DNA of 64,000 nucleotides, from contig MQVO02000017.1 in the NCBI GenBank assembly GCA_001986395.2, positions 620,001-684,000 on the forward strand. The letters run 5' to 3'. A model generated the notes under the pieces. That model was not told the DNA's origin. It searched no databases and was given only the letters and a program-made list of their open reading frames with translations. The DNA is from Irpex lacteus (lineage: Eukaryota; Basidiomycota; Agaricomycetes; Polyporales; Irpicaceae). The translations under genes were made by a program, and so were the position numbers. Each line of letters begins with the position of its first letter. The first letter of the stretch is position 1. Below are positions 11,708 through 25,705 of this stretch, one piece after another.

Positions 11708-14104
11708 TTAATCCTTTGATTTTGCAAGTAATTCAGAAGCTTCATAGTTGCCCACCGCCTTCGCCATCTTTTTCTGCATACGCACGCTAAGCTGAATGTC
11801 AAACATTCCCGCCTCGCGCAGAATCCGCTGTGTCGGTCTTGCTATGGATGAGAGATGACTGTTGTTTCCCAATAACCACGTTAACTGGAGGATTCCCGCT
11901 GTATCAAGTTCACCAGAAACTCCGTGGTCTCGTCCAGGGACAGGCAATACAAAGGCGGTCGTGAGGGCCAGCAGCATGCATGAAACCGCGAGGCTGATGG
12001 AAAGCTGAAATGATTCGGCACAAATGCGATTTAGCATCGCACGAGTTCAACTTGTACAGTTCACTTACGAAGAGAATGTTGAACTTCGATTGAGGTATAT
12101 CAGAGATGAGTTTTCAGACTGAATAGATAAATGCAGCTCACGTTCAGACGCATGCGGAGCGTATTGACGGTAAACTCTGCCTCCCCCACGCGGTCCTCGT
12201 TCGCTGTCCAGTCTGAGTCGTAAGAATAAGCCGTTGAATGGTTTCCATTGCGATCTAAAACTATTTCGTCAAGGGAACCTTACATGGACAAGGCAAGAGC
12301 TCTTACAATACCAAACCATCGCTGCGTAGACCTTCCCGAGGCTGAGCTGTAAGTCGGAGAGCAGGATGCTCTGGGTCTGAGGCGGCCAAACCCCCGGAAT
12401 ATCCATCAAATCTTCCATGATGAATCTAGATGTCAACGGTCCAGGACAGCACTCAGCTAACGCGCTGGCTACTTGTGTATTCTACTCACTGATCTACTAA
12501 AGATACCGGAGGCACCGGAATAGCCCCAATCCAGGAGATGTTGAGTTTAGGAGGGTGTCTAGACTCGCGATAAATCAAAGCCTCTCCAGCAAGGCTATTA
12601 GAAGGGTCCCAATATGCAATTCCGCCTATACTGTCTTGAAACGGTGGTTTGGTGAGAAGAATCTGTACGAAAATGAGTTCATCAACCTGAGATAGAAGGG
12701 ATCATAACGACTTACATTCTGGAGCAAGGGGTCCATAGTTGATGAAGGAAGGGTCCAGTTCTTCCAAAATGCCTCCACCTGGGACGGTTGCATGTCCACG
12801 GGTTGCCTCGTGGATGCAGACACTCGAATGATCTTGTCCATGGTACGGATGTTGCATGCTAGTACCTGAAGTGAATTGACTATACAAGAAATTACGGCTC
12901 AGCGATGACCGGAGATCGTGAAACGACGGCGTACCTGTGATATTTTTCGGATTCACTCGACGGTCGTCCTCGTCGTCAGCTCCAGGTTGGCCCATCTCCA
13001 CTAGTATACCAGGTGAAAGATTTACAAGGCTTCCGCGATCTCCAGCATCATCCAGGATGGGGAGCGTCGATATCAGCGGAACGACAAATGGAGGTAGGTT
13101 AGTGTTGTTCAACGAAGAGGACGTGCTTAATAAGTAGGGAACTAGGGCCCCGGAATGTGAGAGATACTGCGGCATAAATACATTATAATGCTTACTTGGA
13201 TTCTGTATCTCGAGTTTAGTTTCCCCTTCGAGATCTATCGTCCAGGACAGATTCCATCCGTCATAGAAGAACTTGACCTGTCGTGCGTTTTCCACGGAAC
13301 CGCAGCTCACTTCAAAGGTTGTCGCGTTCACTACCACGGTCGAGCCATCAACAGCCATGGGCTCTACGGGTATAACATCGTAGATCATGTTATCGCGCAA
13401 CCCAACTTGCGGTAATTGGTTATACGCTCTGAGGATATCCCAGGCCGTATCTCTAAGCACGGATGAAGGTTATATGAGAAAGGTTTCAAAGGCACTCAAG
13501 ACAGAGATCGATTGAGAACTCACCCTGTCACGTCATGCGGTCTCGCCAGCTGAGTCGCACGTCTCACAACCTCCACGGCATTGTAGGTGTCGACTTCTAT
13601 AGATGCGGGGACCGTGACGTGTAGCGCTGCAATGCCTGCGAGGTATAACATCACGAGCACTACACCTGGCATGGCAGCTCGAACCTCGGCTTGATCGAGG
13701 AGTGCGGAAACGGAGGAGCCAAGTCCAAGCCAGGCAGACGCCTTGTCGTGCACTGCTGTGAGAGTTTGTCGCTTACGAAGATTCCGTACGAGTGCAAGCC
13801 GCTGAGTCACCAGGACCAAACCCGCGAGATACAACTGCAGATCAAAGCAGTCAGACTGTGCCCATTTCCGACATGGCAAACTTTGAAAAGTACTCACAAT
13901 GCTGAATGTTTGAGCGACGATAGTGCTGACAGTGATCATAATTGTTTGCCCGGTGGTAGAGAACGGTCGGTTGAACCCGTGTTCCCAATGATATGCCGCG
14001 ACGACCACTAGTGCTGCACAGATGATGACAAGAAATATGTGCATGAGATAGCAAAGGCCGACCTGGCTGTAGGCATTGAAAATAGCGCGGACACGTGAAG
14101 ACAT
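11708..14104 (-). CDS. Multi-pass membrane protein, copy B (620 aa)
   Basis: Ten predicted exons (minus): 14104-13898, 13834-13524, 13452-13196, 13141-12935, 12879-12716, 12662-12490, 12425-12307, 12254-12142, 12083-12069 and 12004-11708, 620 residues. Exons 7 (119 nt), 8 (113 nt) and 9 (15 nt) have exactly the same lengths as in copy A. The N-terminal helix reads LCYLMHIFLVIICAALVVVA; the first cytosolic or lumenal loop contains QTLTAVHDKASAWLGLGSSV, nearly invariant among the four copies. The ectodomain contains VVVNATTFEVSCGSV and SLLDP-type WKNW motifs (AFWKNWTLP). The tail carries TAGILQLTWLLGNNSH then REAGMFDIQLS. A TATA-like CTATAAAT is at 14147-14154 (minus). Intact; same orientation as copy A, so the pair probably arose by tandem duplication. 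Confidence 0.82.
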
Positions 14105-15296
14105 TGCTGGTTGAATTGTTTCACTTGGCTAGGCAATGAGCGGTCAATTTATAGCCTGTGTACGAGCATAAAATAATACCTACGGAGTTGTGACAGTACG
14201 CGCGGAGCTGGTAGATGCCAGTAAGATGCAATGTAGATGCGTATCGGGATACACATGTATGTCGTGCGTTAGATCCTGCGCCACTAAATTAGACATGTAC
14301 TGGGAAGAGTGTTGGCGTGAAACAACGATGGGGGGACCCTTGGAAGACGTGGAAACGGGACAGTCGACGGGCATGTAAACTATGCATTCTTGTAAATGAT
14401 CGAGTGGCCACCTGGAACATGCCAAACTACATTGAGATCCTGCCGGACAAAGATACGTACAACTTACCATCGTTGCAATCTCAATGCAGGTCGGTGATGA
14501 TAAGTTTATGACAGCAGAATGTATGGAAACTAGGTCGATATTGGTCACGCCGAGCTCAGCCTAGATAATCAAAATGATTTTGTAAGAGCATCATGGCCTG
14601 TGATTGTAAGTGACGACGCATGAAGCATTATCGAGACGGTTGTCAATACGCACTGACATACTAAACTCTGTTATACGAAGGCCAACATAGATGAAGCGCA
14701 TGCAGCCTCCAACAGAGAGTAACGTGTATTCATGCATCTTGATTGTCGTGCACGTCATTCGACGTCGCGACAAATGATCGAGGCCTGATATGTCAAGGAT
14801 GTCAGAAGCGTGCATGATTGTCATACACAATGAAAACACGCACAAAACACACGAAAATAGCGGAAAATGGTCCGCATAGACTACAATTCACGACGGCGTG
14901 TAGAGATATGGACATGACTTTGCACGGAAATTGTCAAACCCGGAACGACATACACTTGCAATGAGACTTCGACACGGCTGCATGATGCGAGCGAGTCAGC
15001 GCAGCTTGAACGAAAATCTTATGGAGAGCTGAGAACTATACTCAACATATGCAATACGATGGTGGGAGGATTATACTGACGGTCGCATCAGTTCATGGTG
15101 TTTAACAAGCTGTCATCCTAACATGAACCGAAAACTGGGATTTTCTTCACATCAAATATGTTACACCTACCAGATATACTTCAGCTGTGGAATTGCGAAT
15201 GCAAAACCGGCATATCTACCTATTACTACCAGACCATTCACTGGGGTACCTCCCGTTATGCACATAAAAAAAAACCTTGACGTTCCACGATATTTT
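14105..15296. other. Intergenic, no gene seen
   Basis: Contains the promoter of copy B near 14147-14154. The rest lacks long codon-like frames, RNA genes or repeats. Confidence 0.5.
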
Positions 15297-16460
15297 TCAC
15301 TGCTTTTGAAGCAACTCGATCATACGCGCAACGAGCTTCTTCATGTCCTCCGCCTTTTGCCCACCAATTGTAAGAACCTCCTCATGGCTGACAACCTGAG
15401 TGGGTAGGATGGGCAAGGGTTTACCAGCAAGCTTAGACCATTCATCAGATCGAACTTCACTGATCTTACCAACTGATGACTCACCTCTGCCTTCAGTTCC
15501 TCCTTGATACTCCTTAGCTTGTCCGGAATAACAACCTTGTTCGTCACCAAACTCAGCACCGTAACCTCCAGTCCCTCCTCCCTCGCAGCCACCACCTCCG
15601 GTATCGTACTCATCCCCACAACATCTGCACCAGCATTCCTCAAAAACCTCCCCTCAGAAGGAGTTTCGTACGTGGGCCCGGACACCCATGCGTAGACACC
15701 TTCTTGAAGAGCTGAGTCGGGGAAGGAGAGGGAGTGTGCGGCGAGGAACGCGAGACGACGGAGATTGACTGAGTATGCGTCTGAGAGGGGGAGGAAGCGG
15801 GGGTAGTCCGGGGAGAACTGGGGGCCGAAGAGGGGGTTGAGTCGGCCGGTCAAATTGGGGAGAGCCAGATGGTCTTGGATCACGACGACTATGCGGACGT
15901 TATGTTAGTCAATGCTGTATAAGAAACAAGTGGATAGCGTACTAGATCCAACTTCTAGATTAGGGTTCAACCCTCCAGCGGCATTCGTGACTATCATTAT
16001 ATTCAGTGTTCCATCATGGGTGCGCCGTAATTCCTGAGAAGCATACTTATCAAGTTCTTCACGCCCAGTCTGGCAAGGACCCGGATGGGATAAACGACAG
16101 TAGCCAACGGATGACCTTCATACGGATGAAACTAGCTGGCCCTATGTCATCAGCACCTCTTCAACGAAATCGCTCCTTCGTCAGCAGACGTACCCGACCA
16201 AGCATAGCGACTACAGGTACACCTTCGCCCTCCCCAATCAATCCAAACGCAAGCGAGCTCTTGTGCCCCTCAACGGTACTCTTCCCAAATCCTTTCAGCG
16301 AGCTGTACGGCACCTCCACCTTATCTCGCAAACTCGAAGCTAAGGTGCTCAGCCCAGAGCCACATACGATCCCGACACGTGGTTTGAGGAGGTGGGCAGG
16401 GAGGATAGAGGCGAGGACGTCGAGCGTCGCTGTGAAGTTATCTGCCTGTGATTCAGCCAT
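15297..16460 (-). CDS. PNP1: Purine nucleoside phosphorylase (312 aa)
   Basis: Predicted exons (minus): 16460-16194, 16131-16047, 15990-15943, 15888-15485 and 15431-15297, giving 312 residues, normal for the trimeric PNP/MTAP class. The enzyme splits inosine and guanosine with phosphate to the free base and ribose 1-phosphate in purine salvage, in the cytosol. Visible signatures: VGIVCGSGLSTLAS (phosphate loop), RFHPYEGHPL (His of the phosphate/ribose site), ITNAAGGLNP, VSGPTYETPSEGR (base-binding Glu), DVVGMSTIPEVVAAR (ribose-contacting Met) and SLVTNK (base-contacting Asn). The last intron (53 bp, ending at CTAAG) restores the frame into LAGKPLPILPTQVVSHEEVL, the usual C-terminal helix. The ATG at 16460 is the first in frame next to MAESQADNF. 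Intact. Confidence 0.95.
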
Positions 16461-16951
16461 TGCAAAGAGCTTACTACAAGACGGCGGTGAGAGGTATGTC
16501 TGGATAGTGGTGGTAAGAGGATAAGAAACAGTACTGGCGGCGGGCGTGCCCTCACCGCAAGACAGGGCGTGATATGTTTTGCTTATCACCCGACGCTTGC
16601 CATCTCGAGTCATCGATTGACTTCGGCGCTGATTACGCCTATTAGAGAACACGCCGTTTCATGAACAGTAGAAGTAGCAATTGCGACAGCAAGTCAGAGT
16701 GCATGGTTGTACATGGAGGTTTACTTGGGTAGATCGGAGCAAATGCCGTCGCTCCGGAAAGAGATTGAGAACTGATCCGTTGTTGAGAACAGCAGTACGA
16801 CGAATATAATTTATAGCATGCAAAAAGCAGATGAAAGCTCAAGAAACAGAAAAGAAAATGCTAGATATACAGTAATATTCTTTTCCAACACGCAGTCTTA
16901 CTTCGCTAGTTGAGTGTCCCGTCCTAAACAAGCAGCCTTCCGGTCCTCAGA
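16461..16951. other. Intergenic between PNP and CaM kinase
   Basis: Promoter region of the PNP gene and 3' flank of the kinase gene. No additional gene recognised. Confidence 0.5.
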
Positions 16952-18704
<1,753 letters not shown>

Positions 18705-19799
18705 GCTTTTGTCGTTGACCTAAACGGATTACGGCAGATATGAAGATGAGTGGAGGGAAACAAGGAGTGCAATCAGCGTCTGTGTCGTGAAGGGTTCCGA
18801 TTTCCCAAATCGGGCTTTTTACTCGGTCTGTGCTCGCCCACTCATCACGTGATGTCATTTCACCCGCGGTTTCACCGACGTCCCGCTCATGCCGCCCCGC
18901 CCCGCTCGTGCCCGCTTTCACTCGCTTCCCTCCGAGTCTGTACTTACTTGCAGTCTCTGCTCGTCAAGAGTACTTTACACAGGTAGTGTAACCATCCTTT
19001 CGACCTCTAATATGGATCGGCATGTGCCGCGTATGCTCGCTGAGCGACACCCTCAGTTGAATACTCATGTTAGTACAATAGCTACAGATTCAAAATTTCA
19101 AACCGAGTGTTGATGAGTGCGGTCACATATATGATTAGCTCTACAAGCCTCTATGATCTAATCTTCCACTGGACTGAAATTGACTTAGATACAGAAACAT
19201 CGAAATATTCAGCATGAGAAACGAAGCCAAGTAGGCCGGCTGGCCAGACTGGTCACAGGCTAATATGCTTGCCAGTAGTTGGAGGCATGTACAGGGGAGA
19301 AAGGCCGTGGAAAAGCATACATACGGACATACATGAACACGCTCTAGTATTAGGGCTTACAATTCATGGAGATTGAGCAAGCCCTGGTTCAACGTGGGTC
19401 TCGGAGAGTAGGGTCGGACACGAGAGAGGCGAAAGAGCCTGAATGTGATATAGCCCTATGTTGATGTATAGTATTCTTCCCTGTTGTGGTACACCGGGAA
19501 CCAGGGCTTGGTGATGATGCAGCATTGGCCAATGTTTTGATTTCTAATAATGTTTGTACAAGGTAAGTAATCTGAGGATAACATACTGTGACTCAGATTC
19601 CACCAAATAAGTATTCTAAGTACTTTTGATCTTCGCCGTGTTCTACTACTTAGTACGGGTCATCACAGCTAGATCATCAGGAGAAGCAACGGAGAACATC
19701 GACTACGAAACAGCAGCGTCTGCCAGTGATAGCCTTACGTCGCGTTATCGCCTCGAGTCGCGCGAGAAATACGGGAAATCGGACGGAGAGCGCCAGCCT
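18705..19799. other. Intergenic, no gene seen
   Basis: The first 250 bp should contain the kinase promoter and 5' UTR. Beyond that no frame, RNA gene or repeat was supported. 19690-19799 could hold a further minus-strand exon of the neighbouring gene. Confidence 0.4.
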
Positions 19800-20153
19800 C
19801 TAACCCACGTTACTTGTCCTTGCACTTAAGCAGAGAGGGGCTTCGGACAAAAATAGTAACCAGATCAAACGCACCTGTTCGGCATCTCCCGCGTCCGTCT
19901 CAGACTCCTCCCAACGCTGCTTTGTGCTGCTCGCCGCCGTAGACAGCGTTGACGTTCCTGGAACCGGTGTGCTCTGAGTCAGAGGCTTGCTTGGCTGTGT
20001 GCTGTCTGTCTTGGACGTCGCATGACTTCCTTGCGATGTGGTGGCCGCTGACTGAGCTGACAGGTGGCTTTGGCTATGACTTGTGTCCCCAGAACTCGTC
20101 TTTCCACTCGAATCTCGCGCGCGGCGACGGTGTTTGCTTTGCTGGGCTCCCAT
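19800..20153 (-). CDS. Putative N-myristoylated Ser/Thr-rich small protein (117 aa or spliced)
   Basis: The frame starts MGAQQSKHRRRARDSSG. A glycine at position 2, serine at 6 and a following basic cluster match the N-myristoyltransferase consensus, suggesting membrane attachment by lipid plus charge. Residues 15-75 are low-complexity Ser/Thr/Gln. Unspliced, it ends at 19800 with 117 residues. However, a good donor (GTGCGT) after GCC GAA CAG at 19875 and an acceptor (GTTAG) at 19802-19800 suggest a second exon from 19799 downward, so the C-terminus given here may be intronic. No domain is recognised. Confidence 0.45.
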   Translation of the reverse strand: MGAQQSKHRRRARDSSGKTSSGDTSHSQSHLSAQSAATTSQGSHATSKTDSTQPSKPLTQSTPVPGTSTLSTAASSTKQRWEESETDAGDAEQVRLIWLLFLSEAPLCLSARTSNVG

Positions 20154-22611
20154 AGTATCGAAAGCTGAGTATGTAGAGGTTGTGGGTTAAGAATTGTGAG
20201 TGCCTATTTTGAGCTCTCCGTCGGCACGTTATAATCGAGCGCTAACCGCGCGCAGGGACACTGAGGCTGTGACACAGCATGCCAATTTCGCAGTAGGCGA
20301 TGGTTGGATGCACAGCAGCCTTATCCTTCATTCATAGTTTAACCTTCAATATTCCTCTTTGGCTCTTCCGTCACCCCGAAGGTGGCGGTTCATGACGTTC
20401 CGACACTTATCTTCACAGCTGTCCTGTATTCTGAGCATCGCAAATGTTGAACAACACTAAGTACTGGTAAATGCTGGACGCTGAACGTGAGGGAAAGCAG
20501 CTTCCCAAGCATAAACTGCTGATAGTCTTGCGATACGGCAATACCGATTGACTGTTCTTGTTAGCTCACGTCCGCAGCCGGACTAACACCGCTGACTGTA
20601 TTCATCGTTCAAGTCATCACAGGAAGTCTCAATCACCGGTCAGCCCTATTGCGGCCATCATCGCTCATGTCCGGCATGGTCGATGTAGCAGAAGAGTCTT
20701 CGCACCTACCAACTATCTTCGATGCGCCCAACACGCCTCCGTTCGGTACGTGAATATGTTGATGTCATGCTAGGAAGGTCTTCATGACTTACACGTTCTC
20801 TTCAGATGAATCTGAGTTACTTCACCGTGTATGAGGTAGTTTGACCAAGAAACGACGAACATTGACATCTTTGCGCAATAGGAACTATGCCTTCTTGCCA
20901 AGAGGTGATGTTTGTGAATCAATATCACGCCAAGCAACCACAACTTCGTACATGAATACAACGAGCACCTTCTCAAGTCTCGAACTCCTTTATCTACACT
21001 CGGTTCCTCTTGTCTTCACGAGGCTCGCTCAACTTCTTAAACGGCTTGCTTCGGCATGACCAGCTGCGCGTTGGCCCATGAGACTACATAGACGAACATG
21101 TCACGGTGAGTTGAGATCTCCGGAGTTGGTTGCTTCTAATACTATGTTTGCTCAATCTAAGCTCATCTCCTTGCTGTTTAGCTCCGTTGTGACTCCTCGG
21201 TGAAGTCCTCATCCCGACCTCAACGTGTCTTCTCGATCTCACAACGCTAGTATTTGACCCGAAAGCTAGCAGCAGAAGGTGCGAATCGTGAACTTCCATA
21301 TTCTCTCCTATAGGTGATATATGGAAGCTTACTGAGCAGCTGTGGCAGACAAGATATGGAACGCCTGTCAAAGTGTACACGAGGAGTGCGCGTGTTTGCC
21401 ACACGATCTTGCCGTCTGGACATCGATGCTGTGGATGTACCAGCGTTGTCTAGATTGGATCAATCAAGGCGATAGACAACTTCGGGCCTGTGTACGTATA
21501 ATGAGTCTCACAGCACTTAGTCCTGACTGTAACTGCCACAGTGCATATTTTCTTCAATAAATAGTCCAGCGCGCAATGTGTGGTCGTGTTTGGCACGGGC
21601 TTTGTGGCGTCGCGGAGCGCTTAGCGCTTGGGAGTTAGTGGCCGGGGGTGTTTCGCTGTTTCCTTGTCTTGTCTCGAGATTATGGGGTGTGCTATTAGGT
21701 TTTGTAGCTGTTACGAGAATGCGGTGAGTTATCTTGATTTTGGATTAGACGTTAAGCTTATTTTAGGCAGCGAATTTAGGATGTCGCCAGCGGGTTTCTC
21801 CCGTGAGCAAAGCAAACTGAAACTTGTGATCTCTCGCATAAGTACAGATCCATACTCCTGTCCTGTCTTACAACGATATTGCATCATTCACCTTAGATGG
21901 GTCGCCGTCAATCAAGTTGTTATTATGGCCCATAGCTATTCTGAAGATAAGAACACATATTGATATCACTCCAGAAATATCGCCTGCATATGTGGGAAAA
22001 TAGCTACTTGGTATCCACGGAAACCAGAACTACAAGCTGCTACATAGTACACATACCGAATGTATGTGCAATACGGCCATGCAGCTTTTTGCTTCCGCGG
22101 ACTTAACCTATACAGGCGATTATTATATCATGTCCCGAACGTTAGTGTTCAGAAGGGTGCGACCGAAAAGAGATAAAAACTGTATCATTGGTGTTGAGAC
22201 ATACCTGGCAGTATTGAAGGTGCGTGTTTCAGCCCATTGGTCTCGTTGCTTCAATCTCACAGCTTTACTTCGCACTCGGAATGAAAGTCTTCCCACTTAA
22301 CAGCCAGCGTATGTGTTACAGAAGTATCAAGTCCGGAGGGCCTACAGCGTTTCAATCTTGTTGGCATAGTGAGTCGTGCTGCGATTATATGTTGTCTACT
22401 CATTTGTCGCTTGACCTGTGTAGCTACCATCTGATTGATATCACCCGAAGTGTGTTCACTTTCTTTCACATCATCATCAATACCCTAAACAGATGAGATA
22501 CAGATCTCAGCACGTAATAAAACTCAAGCTGTGAAGCGTAGCACCGATACACCACCTCTTTTTTCTCCCTCCGTTACATTAAGCCTCCAATACCCGCCCA
22601 AGAGGAAGCCA
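20154..22611. other. Long gene-poor stretch
   Basis: About 2.4 kb without a supported gene. Several open frames of 60-110 codons exist on both strands, but none shows domain signatures, plausible introns or paralogues in the window. It may contain decayed repeats too old to recognise by eye. Confidence 0.45.
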
Positions 22612-25128
22612 ATGTGTTTTCCGGCCTTCAAAATGGCACTGAAGAAAGTAAAACCTACGTATCTGTGCTATCTAATGCACGCTGGCCTGGTTATCGTATA
22701 CCTCGCACTGGCAGTCATTGCCTGTCAACATTACGAACACAGTGTCAACTACCCAGTCACGTTTGCTGGACAAACCAAGATGTCGCTGATAGTCTCAATG
22801 ATCATTCAGATATTCAGTACTGTGCGTCCAGCTTTTCGAAGCCAGGTTTCCCAGAAGCTGATTCAGGCAATACTGTCTTATAGCTATACCTCGCTCTACT
22901 GGTGTTGGTCACCCAGCGCATTGCTCTGATACGCGACCTTCATACGCAACAGACGCTCACTGCTATACACGACAAATCCTCTGCATGGCTAGGTATTGGC
23001 TCCTCTATGTTGGCGCTCTTCGACCAGGTCAGCGTACCATCTGCAACATCAAAAGTCGTCTTTATCACTCTGTATCTAGCTGGAATCACCGTGCTACATG
23101 TTTCCATTCCAATTTCATGGAGTATCGGTACATACAATGCCACAGTATCAACGCTGCCAAGAACTGACTTAGCTAGGCCAAACCATGCTATACTGTGAGT
23201 GAGCGCTTGCGATGTTTCTTTCGTACTAGATAAGGAACGCCAATATTTATAGGGAGAATCCGGCCTATCGTCAAGCTCTGGATGTTCTACCCGTGTACCA
23301 CACCTTGACGCAGCTTGGCATGCTTGGACTAAGTGAAAATATGATATATGATATCGTACAAATAAATCCTACAGCAGTCAATACAGTAGTGGTCAATGCA
23401 ACAGTATTCGACGTCGACTGCGGCACACTGCCGAATGCACACCAAGACGAGACGGCAAACTTTACGCTTCATGATGACGGTTCATACTCCTGGCCATTCA
23501 ATACTGGCCAGCTCTCCGGGGACTTATTACTGCAGACGCCTGGTCAGGGTGTAGGTTCGTGAGTCTTCCGTTGTCAGCATTTTAATTAATAAACCGATCT
23601 CTTTAGTGCCATTTTCACTGTCCACGGCGACGAATCTCGTGCCTCAGTACAAGCCTCAGTCTCTACCTCTTGAACCTATATCACAGATTCCAACAAGCCT
23701 CTTCGTCACTTCAACTATTCCGGTGGTGGATAACCACGGTAACAATGCAAGTTATGTTGAATTTCACCCGAGTATACTATTCGAGAGCACAAACGGGGAG
23801 ATTGACGGAATCAAGACCATCACAGGTACTGATGATATGGGTGTTTGGCTTACGAAAGAATTGCATTTGACCATATCCAATCTCTCTAGTTGCATCAATC
23901 CAACTATTTGCGTGCAATGTTTTCAGTACAAACGTGACAATCAATGTATCTGGTGTCACAGGACAACCAGTTGATTATCAACCTACTGTACGCGAAGGCG
24001 CTACATGGAAAAACTGGACATTTCCCGATCCAGAGGCAACCTCGGCTGACCCATTGCTGCTTTTGGTGAGTCTTCCATTGCCTCTTGCCACGTTTACTCT
24101 GTACCTTGCGCTGGCATTCTCGACTGATAAAAAAGATTCTGCCGGATTAGGTCAAGAATTTACTGTTATACGGAGCACCCATATCCACTCGCGACCCTAT
24201 TGCCCATGGGATGATCGGACGCCTTCTCAACACGACAGCGGGAGACCTGGGATCTCTATCGGGTTCCAGTGAAATTTTCATTGAACCACAGTCACTCACT
24301 GTTCTTGACCAGTCAGTACGACATTTCATTCAAAGTTTCACCTACTGGATAAGAATACTAAGTACATCTTAGATTTATTTTAGACGACCTGGCGAAGGGA
24401 GTGGCATCCACCAAAGTCCCTATAAGCATATCGTTGTCAGATCTACAGATTAGCATGCAGAGGGCTGTCGCGGCCACAATGTGGTATGGTATGAAAAATG
24501 CATGTCCACACTAGCCGCTTTCCCCTCGCTCATTAGCACATGCATTTACCGGCGGTGCTACTCTAGGACGCGCCTTCAACCGAACGGGACTCGATCCGCA
24601 CGATATCTCATCGATAGATGTAGACCGAACAGGACAGGCCATGCTTACTATTGCTGTCACCAGAATGCGGCTCAATGTAGGTAACCTAGCTTGACTCCGG
24701 TTATCGAACTTCGGCTCACTGTACAGAACCTGACCAGTTCAATATCATGCCTGTAAGTGATAAGCTCTCTCATCCAGCGTTGATAAATATTCATTCAAGA
24801 CCCAAATTCTCAGCTCGCTATTGGTCTTGCGACGTCTTGTATGTTATGGGCACTCGCCTTGTTACTATTGAGTGGTTCGGAGCGGCAGCCACAGTCGAAT
24901 AATCTTGATGCCGCAGGTATCCTTCAGTTAACGTGGTTACTCGGTAACGATAGTCATTTCACTGGGATACGAAAGCCAGACCTTCATGGGCTTAGGAGAG
25001 CTGGAATGTTCAAAGTGCAGATGAGCGCATGGGCACAGGATAAGATAGATCAGTCTTCCAGATCCTGTGATGTGTTAGAATTGGATAGATTGAATAGCCG
25101 ACAGTATACCGTGGATTCCGAGTATTAG
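22612..25128 (+). CDS. Multi-pass membrane protein, copy C (642 aa)
   Basis: Ten predicted exons: 22612-22821, 22884-23194, 23253-23548, 23607-23825, 23890-24065, 24151-24311, 24373-24488, 24567-24676, 24738-24752 and 24814-25128; 642 residues. An ATG at 22531 in frame would add 27 residues but the start at 22612 matches the paralogues in distance to the first helix (CYLMHAGLVIVYLALAVIAC). The third intron uses GTGTAG as donor because the stronger GTGAGT ten bases later breaks the frame. The exon 8 acceptor is ambiguous: CTCTAG at 24566 or CATTAG 30 nt earlier, both in frame. Shared landmarks are QTLTAIHDKSSAWLGIGSSM, VVVNATVFDVDCGTL, TWKNWTFP and AAGILQLTWLLGNDSHF. Opposite orientation to A and B. 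A transposon-like element follows 141 bp after the stop. Confidence 0.8.
24738..24752 (+). other. 15-nt microexon of copy C
   Basis: TTCAATATCATGCCT (FNIMP) sits between acceptor CCAG and donor GTAAGT, equivalent to the microexons in A, B and D. Confidence 0.7.
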
Positions 25129-25269
25129 TAGTAATGATAATCGTCAGTATAGGTTAGGTAGTGAAACTCAAAGCTGTGTTGGCGCAAGCTGCCTTACTAT
25201 GTCTCATCCTATTCATGAGTAGCCTACCCGGACTTGAATGTGTCTTACATAAGACCATTTACGGTTACA

Positions 25270-25682
25270 CATCTTTATTATAATTGGGTAGCCCCGACCC
25301 CGGCTGCCTCTTTTAGTGTTTCCCTTTTATGGTACTCGCTCCTGCCTGTTATGGTATCTGACCAGACCCCTGTCACCGCCGCGACTCAAGACACTTGCTT
25401 TCACTCTGCGAAAGATGGCCACCTTATTGCACTGAAAGTTGTCGCACGTATGCAACACTCCCAGCCACAGCCTCCGTTCGTGCGGGTACTTCAAACTCTT
25501 ACACGGATTTCGAGCCCGTACCAACCCAAGCCTCACTTAGCAGAACCATTCAGGGCGTGATGTCCGGCGTACAAATGTTTGCTCACTATACTTACTGTTG
25601 TTTGCAGACTGCGGACATTACTAAGACATGTGTGCACGGCCATCATAGTGTATCGTCGCGTAGTGACGGGTAAATGCTAGTG
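25270..25682 (-). mobile_element. Non-autonomous transposon-like element, copy 2 (413 bp, inverted)
   Basis: Reverse-complement counterpart of 4634-5077, flanked by ACA at 25267-25269 and ACA at 25683-25685. Identity is roughly 90 percent by eye with one gap of about 30 bp relative to copy 1. It lies in the short space between the stop of membrane gene C (25128) and the stop of the GH92 gene (25706), so it may carry the 3' ends of both transcripts. No coding capacity. Confidence 0.75.
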
Positions 25683-25705
25683 ACATAAGATATCGAATAA
25701 ATCTC

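Noticed and set aside
15431..15500. Apparent 20-25 nt ultrashort intron or frameshift in the PNP gene
   Set aside because: A normal 53-bp intron from GTGAGT (15484) to CTAAG (15432) restores the frame and gives the expected LAGKP sequence.
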